NCBI GenBank assembly: GCA_029204225.1
Contig: CM055110.1
Location: forward strand, 37,466,960-37,530,959
DNA from: Diphasiastrum complanatum
Lineage: Eukaryota; Streptophyta; Lycopodiopsida; Lycopodiales; Lycopodiaceae
Length of the DNA stretch: 64,000 bases
Reading direction: 5' to 3'
Shown here: piece after piece, positions 1 to 10,708 of the stretch
How positions within the stretch are numbered: position 1 is the first letter of the stretch
How the letters are laid out: the number at the start of each line of letters is the position of its first letter
Position numbers and translations under genes: made by a program
Notes under the pieces: model-generated
The model's database searches: none
What the model was told of the DNA's origin: nothing
The model's input: the letters and a program-made list of their open reading frames with translations, nothing else

Positions 1-741
1 AACATTCGCCTGTTATCGCTCGTAGTGGAATCATTCAATCCCATGTGTTTTTTGGCGCTTGTTCTGATATGATATGTAGAATGATTGTGATGTATGCTCT
101 TATAACTTTACTTATGCGATGTTTTGAACTCTATTCATTGGAATTTTAGCCTGATATTGTTGTTAAACAAAAAATTCTAGGATTTTAGAGCGATTCTTGT
201 CAGAATTGTTGTGAGCAATTCAATGTAGTATATATTTTTGCATTGAACATTTGCTTGTTTATTTCTTTTGCAGGTATGATCTCGTGTTGACACGATGCGG
301 GTCGAGGCCGTTGGTGATCTTATAGAGGGAGGTGTGGCTACACACCATGGCACAAGTGTCCGTAGATGAAGATGCTTGCATTGCAGGGGGCTCTTCACAG
401 GATAACTCACCAGGATTGGGGCTCACTTACTACGGCTCAGAGTGCCAGATGGGCGGACATTGGGCATATCCGCTTGCCCCAAGATTCCTGATGAGGAGGT
501 ACAGAAGTTGATGGATATGTATGTGTCATGCCCAAGACTGCTCTCGGATTGATTATCCCGCTAGAGTTCAGTAGGCCTACCACAATCTGTAAGCTAATTA
601 TGATTATGAGGGGTTTGTGGCCCTCATGTGCTTACGGTCATAATTAATGGAGGCCTAAAACTCTTGATGGTGGATTATTATTGTTTTTTATTATGAGTTA
701 TCCTAGGATCATCAAGGACCATATGGATGGAGTACTTTTCA
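1..741. other. No gene recognised; left flank of element copy 1
   Basis: I see no supported coding region. The only structure noted is an imperfect hairpin at about 589-635, with arms GTAAGC/GCTTAC and ATGAGGG/CCCTCAT. The N-terminal part of the D gene and the left end of the four-gene element may lie here, but no terminal repeat could be identified. Confidence 0.4.
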
Positions 742-1745
742 ATGTTCCAGGAGTTGGAAGCCTTCAATGTTGAATGGCACTTAGCAGGTGATTTGAATAC
801 ATTGAAATGTATGTATAATGTCTCTGACGGTGCTACATCTAAACACCCTTGTTTGTACTGCATGAAAATGGCAAAAGATGTTACTAGGAGTACATGAATT
901 ACTAGAGAATATGCAGATCCAAACTGGAAGCCTGTGCTGCCTATTCCCTTAAAAAATGTGCATGTTTGCACTCTTCATGCAGAAGTTAGATTAATAGAAA
1001 AGATCATTTATCTTCATATAGCTTTTGCTTGGAATACTAAGCCAACATCATTAGCAAAGGAAGCTATCTCTCGATTAAAAGATGTTTTATCAAAAGCAGG
1101 ACTTCATAAGGGACATGTCAAAATTCAAAAAAGATGAAAAGCTTTCAGAAAAGAATGGGAACATGCCAACTAAGCCAAGCATAGGAGGAGCAAAAGCACG
1201 TCGTTTCCTATCAAATCATACTGGTAAGGCCTCTAATATTCAACACAGCCTGGACAGATATTATTGCTGCCAAGAAAAGATAAATACTCTGACATTGATA
1301 AGAAAGCTATCAAAAGGACTTGTGTCGAGTTTGTTAATGCAGTATCAAAAGCATGGGGAGAAGATCACATCACTCATTACATGGTTAGTATAGATTCTTC
1401 AAGATGCTTTCAATTTTTCATATATTTTTACATCCAAACATAAGATTAACATTATGATTTTGACATATGCAGCACATACTAAGAGATCATACAACATTTT
1501 TTGCAAACACGTATGGAAGCTTGAGTGTATGGTCATCACAAGGGATGGAGAAGTCACATTGGCAAGCACGAGCAACATTTTATCGAAGTACACAACACGC
1601 AGGAACCAATGAAATATGAAACTACATTTGTCAATTGTTTCAGTGGTTCTACCGCAGAGTTCAGATTCGACATATAACAAAGTCCACACAATACAAGAAG
1701 TTTAGAAAAGTATGCAAGTTCATACAGGAAGAGAAAATTAGATGA
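742..1745 (+). pseudogene. Gene D, putative RNase H-fold (DDE-type) transposase, copy 1
   Basis: The protein reads through one in-frame TGA near 895 and one frameshift in an A-run near 1125. Visible features in order: a WHLAGD segment (candidate first acidic residue), a CLYC pair, a conserved LHAE segment, an intron at 1384-1472 (GT..AG, phase 0) after the residues ITHYM, then WSSQGMEKSHWQAR (candidate catalytic Glu), STQHAG and a QWFYR segment. The GD..K, CxxC, LHxE and QGxE pattern is typical of DDE-transposase cores, but I cannot name the superfamily. Copy 2 at 43593-44456 matches 24 of 29 residues around the QGMEKSHW motif and has the same intron. A second TGA lies in exon 2 after TNEI. 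D is convergent with C. Confidence 0.6.
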
Positions 1746-1878
1746 TTGTTGAGTAGAAGATCATCATTGTTATCAAATCATGACATGTTCAGATTTGCTT
1801 GCAAATTCATTGAACAAGAGAAGAGAAATACTCAATGTAAATGTATTGATTGTATTATAACAAAATATAAAGTTTCCA
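1746..1878 (+). repeat. Partial local repeat of the gene D 3' end
   Basis: Just past the D stop, about 1790-1830 reads ACKFIEQEK. This resembles the D C-terminus just before it (VCKFIQEEK), suggesting a small local duplication of the D 3' end. Copy 2 ends in a similar ACKFISQN. Confidence 0.35.
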
Positions 1879-3076
1879 CTATTCATCATCAGCTTGTGTG
1901 TCAGATTCTATGGCAGTATTGTCATGAAGAAATTCTCTGCTAGAGTATGCATCTAATATATGTGCATTATCCTTATTTCCACTAAGTTCAATATAAGTAG
2001 AATACAATGAATTATGGGAGCTCCTTAAAGGAACATTCCCATCAGTAAAACCTAGAATGTTCAAAACATAAGATCTTTTGACAAAAATGATCTTTTGTCT
2101 TAACAAATTTATGTCCTCCCAGATAAAATGATAAAGCTTTAACTGCCATTATCAGACTCTCCCCAACTGGGCTCAGCTTCGAATGAGCAATATAGATCTC
2201 ATTCTTCAGGAAATGCCTAAGATAGTGGCCAAGTCCACTATCCCTCTGGAACGAGGATGCATGTTGTCTGAAACCACCTCATCTCGCAGCAAAATCATCA
2301 ATTGTGACAGCATCCTGCAATAAGAAATATGTTAGAAAAAACACCTTCAGTGGTTAATGGACGAGGGAAGCCCATTTGGGATTGAAATGTCGTGAATTCT
2401 TCATCCTCAACAATATTTGATAAAGTCTTAGTCAGACATTCTTCACCGGTCATAAGTCCCTCCTCATCATGAAGCTCAATTCCAGCAACAAGGTCATCTA
2501 TTCCAAAATCTACAAAGTCGGAGAATTCGGAAATTGTGCCGGATAATAAACATAGAACCTCATCTTCACAATAATAAAAAAACTGACATAATTTAGCTGT
2601 AGTAAAATATAAATCGTCATTTATATAATATACAGACAAATTGCAATGAAGTCACTTTCTTTATCAGGACTGTCGATTAGGAAGTGACTGATATCTTTAA
2701 TAGATGACTGAATAGAGGATGATGCCATAGGAGAGTCAGCAACAGAAACTTTCTCATCATCCGGAGTCTGAACTAACAGGAAAAGTACAAAATCATTCTG
2801 ATATTCAACCAATCGACATTTCTTGTTGCAATAAGGACGCATTGAACTGCTTTTGAAAAGATCAAACAATTTGGTGAACATTCTATCTAGTCTATGTCTG
2901 AAAGCTGGGAAGAAATGAACAAGATCAGTATAATGCATGTACGAGAGTGAACCTATGGAGATAACGGGCTTACTGAGTATATTCTTGAATCTAACATAAT
3001 GTTCATAAAATACGTCAGAATCTGGTTGTGCAGTCTTGAAAACATGTAAATATGGCCTAAATAGGTTGTGACAATA
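1879..3076 (-). pseudogene. Gene C, unknown acidic protein, copy 1
   Basis: No known domain was recognised. Reading 3076 down to 1879, the protein has a segment around KLFDLFK, then a region rich in Asp/Glu (SEFSDFVDFGIDDLV), an intron whose acceptor (TTGCAG) lies at 2315-2317, and a C-terminal part with LRHFLKNEIYIAHSKL, then IIFVKR and REFLHD. Copy 2 (41977-43511) aligns along the whole length and has the same phase-0 intron joining a Gly-Asp/Asp codon. Several stops and frame changes are present, and no ATG was found in the frame of the N-terminal part. C is divergent from A, with the iterated motif array between them, and convergent with D. Confidence 0.55.
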
Positions 3077-3118
3077 GTCTAGATTTTCAGTAATCCCTCA
3101 TGTTCATTCGTCGGTTCA

Positions 3119-3233
3119 ACAACACATGTTGCTCTTGCATTTGGCCGTACAAATCCCACATGTGTAAAATGACAACCTGACACATGTCGCTCTTGCATTT
3201 GGCCGTACAAATCTCACACGTGCGACAGGACGT
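3119..3233. repeat. 58-bp tandem repeat in the C-A intergenic region
   Basis: Two direct copies with a period of 58 bp share ACATGT, GCTCTTGCATTTGGCCGTAC and a CACATGTG or CACACGTG end. They lie between C and A, next to the CGATAT motif array. Confidence 0.75.
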
Positions 3234-3236
3234 TCT

Positions 3237-3560
3237 TTCGCACGTGCGAACCGCGATATAAAATCACAAACTCCGATGAATTTTTTTTCACTTTTTCTTT
3301 CGCTCCGCATATCGCACTTGTACGTCTCCTTCACAATCGATATTCTACCTATTACCTTCCATGCGCACAGGTCCAATATTTCTGCCTATGTGTCTCCTCA
3401 TATCGGACTTGTGTGCCTCTCTTCTATACTAAACATTCTCTCTAATATTTGGCTCGCACAGGTCCGATATAATGTACATTCTTTCCGTACATATCGGTCC
3501 TCTGTGAGCGCTTCATAATCTTTCTCTGCTTATCCTAGTCGTCACGCACAAGTGCGATAT
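3237..3560. promoter_or_regulatory. Iterated CGCACARGTSCGATAT motif array, copy 1
   Basis: At least six 16-bp motif copies occur on both strands between the divergent genes C and A: minus strand at 3309-3324, 3400-3415 and 3491-3510 (with a few extra bases), and plus strand at 3363-3379 (CAATAT variant), 3455-3470 and 3545-3560. A looser copy ends at 3259. The shared core is CGCAC(A)nnGTnCGATAT. The arrangement suggests binding sites for a protein controlling the bidirectional promoter or replication. Copy 2 has a related array at the same place with a different core. Confidence 0.7.
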
Positions 3561-3576
3561 CCCCTAGTACACTTCC

Positions 3577-4594
3577 ATGGATAGGAGAAAGCAGACAAGG
3601 AGGGATTTCTTCTCTGTTGGCTCATCTTCAGCTCCTACGGTTGCCATTACACCTCCCGCTAGATCTAGAAGGCGCAACCACAACAGGTGGCTCTCTGAAA
3701 TATGTAAGTATTAGAGATCAACCGCTCTATTGATTCTCAGAGCTCCATTCTACCGTGCCATCCAAAACATAACTAGAAATGATCTCGAACAGCTTGTTAA
3801 ATTCACACCCACTGCTCTCCAGTGCCTTCAGAAAGCTGCTGAAGACTATATGAGCCTTTTTTTTGAAGATTCATTTTTGCTTGCTATTCATTCCAAGAGA
3901 GTCACCATAATGCCTAAGGACTTTCAGCTACTGATGAATGAGAGAGAGATTTTGCAAGTTACATGTATCTCAGCCTGCTGCTTCCATACCTGTTCCTCTA
4001 GATAGGACTGATCTTCCTACCAAGCATCCTAGGAAGCAGACAGCCCCCAAGAGAGCTCCGAAGAAAGTAAGGAGGGTAGATATCATCGAATCTGCGAAGC
4101 CTAACCCGGAACCAATTGTAGATAATGCTTCTCTAAATAATGTTGTAAATATAGCTACATCGATTTTGGATACTCCTGTAATTCATGTAGATACTACACA
4201 TCCACCCCCTCCTGCGTCTTCAAATCTTTATACATATATAAATTCTGATGATTATCTTAAATTTGAGAATGACATAGCCGATGCTGTAGATAGAATTGGT
4301 ACTCCTTTTTGTTTTAGACTAGAGGAACTTGACTTTAGTATAAATTATAGAGTTGTGGATCTCAAACATAGGCGAGCTTCTATCAGTGATTCTGTGATAG
4401 AGTCTGGGCTTACACTCTTGCAATATGACTTTGCAAGAGATTCATCCAATGAGTTGTTGGAGCTGAGTAACCTTTTGCTTCAGGTCTTCAAGGAGAATAA
4501 TGACACATTGTCACAGTGTTTGACTAGTGGATTCACACCAGCAACAAAATACCTGCTCGTCCCTTATCCCATAGTCAAATATTCCTCATTGTAG
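3577..4594 (+). pseudogene. Gene A, histone H3-fold protein with truncated Ulp1-like domain, copy 1
   Basis: The start ATG at 3577 opens with MDRRKQTRR, a basic tail resembling an H3 tail. Then come RWLSEI..., a TAG stop at the codon where H3 proteins have Gln in the EIRRLQ/EIRRYQ segment, and a readable H3 fold: LLILRAPFYRAI (alpha-N and alpha-1), ALQCLQKAAEDYMSLFFED (alpha-2) and HSKRVTIMPKDFQL (L2 and alpha-3). A frameshift near 3950-3975 moves to a second frame with a basic linker (KQTAPKRAPKKVRR) and a domain matching copy 2 up to VIESGL...ATKYLL, which is the region before the Ulp1 catalytic His. Homology stops near 4575-4594, so the catalytic His and Cys exons are missing. Similarity to both canonical H3 and CENH3 is clear. 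This is not a functional histone gene. Confidence 0.75.
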
Positions 4595-4600
4595 ATAATG

Positions 4601-5685
4601 CTTATCTCCATTCGGTTTGTGTGACCATTTAGTTTAAAGGCTTGATCCAGTGGTAGCCATGTACCATCAATTTTCTTGTATCTCTGATAACTAAATGTGA
4701 GACTGAGCATTTGCTTTTCGATATGATAATGAAAGATCATTGAAGACTTTTTAATCCTGCATTCTATGTCATTATTTGTTTTACTATCTCAGCCTTGATT
4801 CATGAGATCTGACAAAGTCTCATCTGATAAATCCTTGCAAACAAATAAATCCTTGCAAACAAATAAAGTTGGTGTCCTACGAACACTAGCACTCGAAAAA
4901 AAATCAACAAATATATGTAATGAGATAAACCAACTTAAGTGAACAATTTTTGAGCCTATGCTTATCTTCATAGCATTTCTAATATCAATGAGTAGCTTGC
5001 ATCTCAAGGATTCAGAAACAATATCGTCATGAGTAGGCCACTCATCACTTTGAAAACTAGGCAATGGAATTGCTTCGAGCTTGCCAAAACCTCCATCTGT
5101 TTGTGGCGTATATAAAGATTCATAAAAATAGATACCACAATCTGCAAGTTCCTTTGGACTTCTTCCTCTGTATTGCAGCTTTCCAACATCAGAGTGAATC
5201 ACGTCCAATATTCCTGCAAGTGATTGTGCTGGCTCAGGGGACCGAACTTATGCATGATGGATATAAATCTGAAAGAAAAAAACAATGTTGAAGCATTTAA
5301 ATTATAATATGAAGAGCATCAATAAAGAAAATCACCTATGATTGCTGTCGAGTGCATATGTTTTGATATACTTACAATTACATTTTCGATGATCATGAGG
5401 ATTGATATCATGTACTGTGATTTCTGAATGCATATATACATGTTGTACTAAAACTTCTGATATCGATTGACCTCCCGGGGTAGTCTTAAACTCCAAAATT
5501 TTTGCTTTCCAATAAGATTTGTATGTCATTTTTGCTCTTTTCTTTTGTCAAAAATTGCCCTTTGATGATGGATTCAGCAATACCCATGAATTCTTCGTAT
5601 ACTTTATTGGCTTCCAGTTATCAGCTTTATCTTTCTCATTGTAAAGAATTACAGACTCGATTGTAGATCTGGGTTTCCTTGCCAT
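4601..5685 (-). pseudogene. Gene B, unknown protein, copy 1
   Basis: Start ATG at 5685 (MARKPRS...). Exon 1 (5685-5376) contains SYWKAKILEFK and VQHVYMHSE. It ends at a GTAAGT donor in phase 1, and exon 2 starts at 5268 after a TTTCAG acceptor. Both sites match copy 2. Exon 2 has DVIHSDVGKLQYRGRSPKEL and LHLSWFI, then RTPTLFVCKDL. A 15-bp tandem duplication repeats FVCKD near 4840-4865. Lesions: TGA after KGNF, a frameshift early in exon 2, and TGA for Trp at about 4790. Homology ends near 4605, where the A and B 3' ends are joined by deletion. No known domain was recognised. In SYWKGRIIDFK...YMHSE, 23 of 32 residues match copy 2. Confidence 0.6.
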
Positions 5686-5704
5686 TGCTATTTTCAAAGC
5701 TTGG

Positions 5705-5712
5705 GCGCCAAA
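5705..5712 (-). promoter_or_regulatory. E2F-type site upstream of gene B, copy 1
   Basis: TTTGGCGC on the minus strand, 20 bp upstream of the B start codon. It fits the plant E2F consensus TTTSSCGC. Copy 2 has the same 8-mer 55 bp upstream of its B start. E2F control would suggest expression in S phase, which fits a histone-fold-encoding element, but this is inference from sequence. Confidence 0.45.
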
Positions 5713-5829
5713 AATCTCTCTGATATGATACTTAATTTTAATTTTTCGTATCACATTTAATCTAATGTGAATGCCAACATAGTCACAGTTACTGCGTATA
5801 CCATATTTTATGTAATTGTACATACTGTA

Positions 5830-6120
5830 TTTCTATAATTGTAACTAGTATAGTTAGAAAATTTCATTATACTAACCAGCATAGTCAAATAAATTTAACT
5901 TGAGGTATTGACGTTGGGCAGATTAGCACGTGTCGGGCAGGAAGAAGAAACCAATGGGATAAGTCCATGCTGTCCGGACACAAATTTTAAAGTTTTCTAT
6001 ATTGCATTTTTATTTTTCAGTTAATTTGAACTACATTACGTAGATCTCAAATCTGTGCATTTTGATTGGGCCTGGTGACGGTCGAAACTAAAGAAAAAAA
6101 ATAAAAGTATCTATACAAAG
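5830..6120. other. No gene; right flank of element copy 1
   Basis: AT-rich sequence with no coding signal. The right end of the four-gene element probably lies here. The boundary with the copia relic is at about 6121. Confidence 0.35.
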
Positions 6121-7755
6121 GGTGAGTTGTACTCGCTTTTCATAGCTTCTTGCCACTTCACAACATCCTTGGAGTTAATTGATTTGGCTAGGCTCTCTGG
6201 TTCTTCTGATGAGGTTCAGAATGATTAAGATGTATACCTCTCAGGAACTGTCCGAGTCCGTGAGGATCTATGGACGTTTGGTTGACCATGATGCAATGAT
6301 GTTTTTTCTTGAAGTTCTCCAAATCTGCTCGAGCTGGCTTGATTTGGTCTGGTCTGATCACATGTATTGTCGGTTGCTCGACTTCTGTAGCTGTAGCTGC
6401 AGGTTCTGTAGAAGAAACATTATCTTTGGAAAATTTCATGCTATGTAAAATAGGATAAAATGACATAGCATCGTTTATTGATGGTTGTTTGAAATCATAG
6501 TATGCATGTTTTTGAAATATTACATCCCTAAAGACAAATACTACATTGGTGGATGGATCATAAACTTTGTAAGCTTTATGTTCATCAGGATAGCCAATGA
6601 AAATACATTTTTTGTCTCCTATGATCTAGTTTCTTCCTAAGTTGTTTAGGAATGTGAACAAAACATTTCAAAGGCTTTAGATTTATGCTTAATGAACATG
6701 ACTATAGACCATCTAGAATAATCATCTATGAAAGTAATAATATAGATTGCATCTCCTAAGGACGGAGTTGGCATTGGACCACAAAGATTGCTATGTACAA
6801 GATCCAATACATGCTTTGCTTTGATGGAATTTGATTTGGGAAACTTTATTCTACAGTGCTTCCCATAGATGCATGATTCACAAAAGAAAGATTTCTTATC
6901 TAATGAAGAAGGGAAATACAACCCATCAACTAAATTATTACAATGCATATAAGAAAGTGATATTGTATTCACGTGTCCAAATTGACTATGCCACAAAATA
7001 GCATTATCGTTTACATTATCATGAGAAATGCTTGCTAATGCAACTGAATTAGAGAGTACGTAAAGATTTTCTACTCTAGTGCATGTAGTCGGTCTTCATC
7101 AAAGATTGTATACTGCTCAGATGAGAAAGTAACAGTGTAGCCCTCATCAGTCATCTTAGAAACTGACAATAAGCTGAGGTATGTAAAGAACATTGGTGAC
7201 ATAAATAGAAAAATCATTATTGTGCTGTAATTTGCATACTCGGTACACCATTCCTTGTAAGACTCGGTCTTGTGTTGGGTAGCGCCATTAGCTAGGTACC
7301 AGCTGTCATGGTCTTCGTTGCCACTGTTGTAAGCCATTAACAGGTGTGTATCTTGCTCCTTAAATTCCGTCGCATTGGAGGAGTCTGGCTGCTATTGTTG
7401 TTGCTTCTTTGTCTCATTGTAGATGTGGATACGACACTCCTTGATGTCATGATTGGCTCTCTTGCAATATCTGTAGAAAAGCTTCTTGTGCGATCCACTA
7501 TTCTATCCTTGAGTGTGAGGCTTCTACTTTTGCTACTGCACTTGATTTTTGCCCTTGGAGTAGTCCTTCTTCTTGGTGTATAGAGCCAGGGACTTGTCTT
7601 TGATGGACAGGCTGCTGGCCTTTCTCCGCATTTCTTCTTGAAACAGGTGACCGATCACCTTTCGAGGCATGAGGTTGGCGGGCTGTGTGGAGATCATCAC
7701 CACAAAGTGTTCATATGACTTTGTAAGAGAATAAAGGAAGGTCATAACGAGTATA
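6121..7755 (-). mobile_element. Ty1/copia relic: gag, protease, integrase, start of RT
   Basis: Read on the minus strand from 7745: gag segment (PRKVIGHLFQEEMRRK), a zinc knuckle near 7440-7490 in which the first Cys is Tyr (FYRYCKRANHDIKEC), a protease motif WYLANGATQH with the catalytic Asp of D-S/T-G replaced by Asn, GAG-pre-integrase WHSQFGHVN...CESCIYGKH, integrase start LDLVHSNLCGPM and FIDDYSRW, integrase C-terminal part near 6500-6600, and a short start of RT (EAMKSEYNSP) at 6121. The D-D-E core is incomplete and the RT is missing. Stops and frame changes occur throughout, so it is inactive. Confidence 0.75.
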
Positions 7756-7759
7756 AATA

Positions 7760-8234
7760 GTTGCTCATACTTCTATCAATAAAATGCAAAGTAACGGATT
7801 GTGATCAAGAGATCAGCAATGTCCTTGAAGCATAGTTAGCATCTATCTCAAGCCTGCGAGCTTGAACACTCTTGAGGATTCTAGTTCAATTCTTTAGAGT
7901 TGATTTAGAGTTTGCTATTGCGCTTACTGCTTATCAACGAAAGTGCTTAATTCAGACAGAGTTACAATTACTCAGAGATAGCTTAGAGCATGCAGTTTTG
8001 ATCTGCAATTCCTTTGTGCTCATTTCCATTCTGATTTGTTTATTTTACTGAATTAATCTATCTTTTATTGCGTTCAATATCATGTAAGTATGGATGCTTC
8101 TCTATAATGCTTTTGTAACTGATAATCTTTTATTATTTGTCTGATAATTCAATGCTTTCATGTTTGGCTACGTAATCACTGTAGTACTAATGATTTGAAA
8201 GTTAGTCACTATAAGATCGAACGTGATTTCTATC
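7760..8234. other. No gene recognised
   Basis: No coding region supported. It may be leader or LTR sequence of the neighbouring copia relic, but no matching LTR partner was found in the window. Confidence 0.35.
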
Positions 8235-8371
8235 ACTACTATTTTGTTCGAAATTGATAGGCATAGTCATGCATAGAGAAAGAAGAAGATAGTTTATTTT
8301 GATTACTACTATTTTATTTGAAATTGATAGGCATAGTCATGCATAGAGAAAGAAGAAGATAGTTTATTTTG
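8232..8371. repeat. Tandem duplication of about 68 bp
   Basis: Two near-identical units share ACTACTATTTT, then GAAATTGATAGGCATAGTC and GCATAGAGAAAGAAGAAGAT. They differ by one or two bases. Confidence 0.8.
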
Positions 8372-8499
8372 CTGTGCACGATAAGTTTTTTTTTTTCTTG
8401 TTGTTCGAATTTTTTTTATTTGAATCTTATTTGACTATCTTCCACACACCTCTTTCCAACATTATCAGCGGTTTATTTGAGCTATGTTTTGATACCAAT

Positions 8500-9766
8500 T
8501 TGATGGGGCAAGGGAGAATGGAAAACACGAACGAAGAAGAGAGCATGATTATTTGCGGAACAACTCTCCTGCTATAATGGGCTGCTAGATGCAAAAACAG
8601 TCTAACAGATTGTTTATGCTAAATATGATCACAACTCAAACATTATGTTGCCCAACAAGATCTTATAAAATTAATTCATACTCAAAAGTACAGAATGAGT
8701 ACAGTCCACCAAAGAGATTAGAAATGGTTTGTGTGTGGTATTATTGGAAATGGATCTGATAAAAAGTTTTGTTCTGAATGGATTGACAATGCAACAAAAA
8801 TAATGGCGAGTTCCTCAAAAATCAAAGACAGCCATCGTCTGATCAGAAGCTGAAGAGTCATAGACGTCTGTGTTTTGATCAGAGTGAGTAAACAAGCGTG
8901 ATTAAACAGAAATGAAGTGCATTTAAATCACAATAAGCATTTATCTACGTTATACATAGATAGAAAAACGTATTGCTGCTATATTACACTGAAGCACAAC
9001 AATATAGCAGTTACAACCAGAATGATGACGTAACTGGGAGGCTCAAAATCATTCATCTCATGGATGGAGCATCACATAGAGTTGCCTGAGTGATCCATTT
9101 ATAGATTGCATCCATGTATTAATTACAATAAATGTTTGTCATCTAATTAGGCAAGCCGTTGGAAGTATTTGGCTTGTAATGACAATTGTACATATTGTGT
9201 ACACAGTCAACTCATAGGGGAGGTTGATGCGGACGAGGACGTCGCAAATTCTCTCACTTCGCATTTTAGGAGAAGTGATTTTAACTCACTTCACATTTTG
9301 GGGAAGTGGTTTTCTCTTACTTCGCATTTTGAGAAGTGGTTGGGAACGTGCCTCATTGAAAACAAATGGCCTTCGACATTTTCTCTCTCTTTGAGATTTT
9401 GCAAAAAAGCATAAGGTGCCCTAAAATAGTTCAACATTAAAAAGTAGATGACCTTCTCTCTCTTTGAAATTTTGCGAAAAAGTCGAAGGTGTTGAAAACA
9501 GTCGAACTTTTGAATTGCACAAAGTCTTCAAAATAATTGAATGGAAGAAGCCAAAGGTAAGTGTTGCATTTTTTGAAAAAGTGCGAAAAATGCGAACTGT
9601 GTGATACTTATTATATTTCTGCAGACTATTGAAAAAGTAATGTATTTCTGTAGACTTGTTTTAAATGCAAGTTTGTGGAAGTCCTTGAAGATGGCCAAGT
9701 CTTCAATGACTTCAAATTATTGAACTTAACATCTGAACTTGAAATTATGATAGGATTGGTTACCCT
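8500..9766 (+). repeat. Long inverted repeat, left arm (pairs with 17486-18595)
   Basis: The sequence from 'ttgatggggcaaggg' to 'ggttaccctttg' recurs in reverse complement at 17486-18595, with many substitutions and indels. It contains GACAATTGTACAT, runs of CTTCGCATTTT and TTTTGCGAAAAAG, and an end reading ATGATAGGATTGGTTACCC. The family resembles an LTR. The arms may be LTR copies of two elements in opposite orientation rather than ends of one element. No gene lies in it. Confidence 0.65.
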
Positions 9767-10300
9767 TTGTTGGAGATTTATGTGCATACAAATGCATCGA
9801 AGTATGTCGTTGGAGACATTTTGACCCAGTCAGGAGAGCACAAAAATGACTTTTTAATCTTTTTTGTTAGCCGACAGCTCAACGAAGTAGAGATGAACTA
9901 CTCAACAATGGAACAAGAGGCACTGGAAATGCTTTTTGCAGTCCAAAAATTTAGACGTTATTTGATGGTCACCCATTTTGCATTTTATACGGACTATCAA
10001 CCCTTGTTATATTTGGTGAATAAGACCTGCAACACCAAAAGAATCACTAGGTGGTTACTCCTATTGTTGGAGTTTGATTTCAAGATCATGGTACATGGCG
10101 GATCTTGTGTCACAAATCAAAGAAAAGGCGATCGCAACTCAATCTGAAGATAAGTTATCAGATGCTGCCTTATTCTATGTCGACACTGTACCAGATTGGG
10201 CTACAATTATTGCTGAATATTTAATGCGGGCCCTGTTGGAGAAAGATGGAGGATTGAAATCTGCTTTCCTCCGGGTCATACGCTACGCTAGATAACGCAA
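9767..10300 (+). pseudogene. Ty3/gypsy RNase H fragment
   Basis: The frame reads LEIYVHTNASKYVVGDILTQ, then SRQLNEVEMNYSTMEQEAL, FAVQKFRRYL, FYTDYQPLLYLVNK and RITRWLLLLLEFDF. This is the gypsy RNase H pattern (D-A-S, E in MEQEAL, D-x-Q-P-L). The first position has Asn (TNAS) where Asp is usual. A frameshift follows near 10080, and the rest reads EDKLSDAALF. Only this domain remains, directly abutting the inverted-repeat arm. Confidence 0.75.
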
Positions 10301-10677
10301 GCATGCACAGAACTCCATAGAGTTACGGAAGCGGAAGAGCAGACAGTCAGACAAATCAATAAGAGAGTCAGGAAAATGTAAAGAGCGAAGCATGCACATG
10401 ATGACATTAATCAAAAGATAGAGAGACCGAACGAGAAAAAGGTCTAATAGATAGAAACTTAAGAGGAGCGTCAGGCCGTTACTTTCGTGATGCACTGTCG
10501 ACTCACTCTAATAAAAAGATGTTATGCTCTTTCAATAGTATTTTTGCGTTGTATCTATTTCTAATTGATTGTTGCATTGCTTGTGATTAGTATTAGCATA
10601 TCTAATTCATGTAATTGCCCACATCACACAACATCACTTTTGCAAAACCTAGACAATATACAACATGATTTCCAACA
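10301..10677. other. No gene; possible 5' LTR or leader of the copia relic
   Basis: The stretch precedes a primer-site-like sequence at 10678. No matching copy of the downstream LTR start (12587) was seen, so the 5' LTR is unproven. Confidence 0.3.
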
Positions 10678-10688
10678 TGGTATTAGAG
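10678..10688 (+). other. Primer-binding-site remnant (initiator Met tRNA)
   Basis: TGGTATTAGAG differs at one position from the copia primer site TGGTATCAGAGC. It lies 31 bp before the gag-like ATG at 10709. Confidence 0.6.
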
Positions 10689-10708
10689 TAGGTTCATTAG
10701 ATACAACA

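Larger units (their letters stand above)
742..5712 (+). mobile_element. Four-gene element, copy 1 (D> <C A> <B), decayed
   Basis: Four genes lie in alternating orientation: D (+), C (-), A (+), B (-). The same four genes in the same relative order and orientation form copy 2 at 37719-44456, on the opposite strand. D resembles an RNase H-fold transposase and A carries a histone H3 fold plus the start of a Ulp1-like protease domain, so the unit reads as a multi-gene DNA transposon or virus-like mobile element. That reading is inference. Terminal repeats and target duplications were not found, so the true ends are unknown. All four genes carry stops or frameshifts. Compared with copy 2, the segment between the 3' ends of A and B is missing. 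Confidence 0.7.

Noticed and set aside
742-1745. Gene D assigned to the KDZ superfamily because of the Ulp1 link
   Set aside because: The Glu motif (QGMEKSHW) does not match the KDZ motif pattern I know; left unassigned.
3711-3721. TGTAAGTATTAG in gene A copy 1 as a tiny intron
   Set aside because: Eleven bases are too short, and copy 2 aligns without a gap. It is a Gln-to-stop change.
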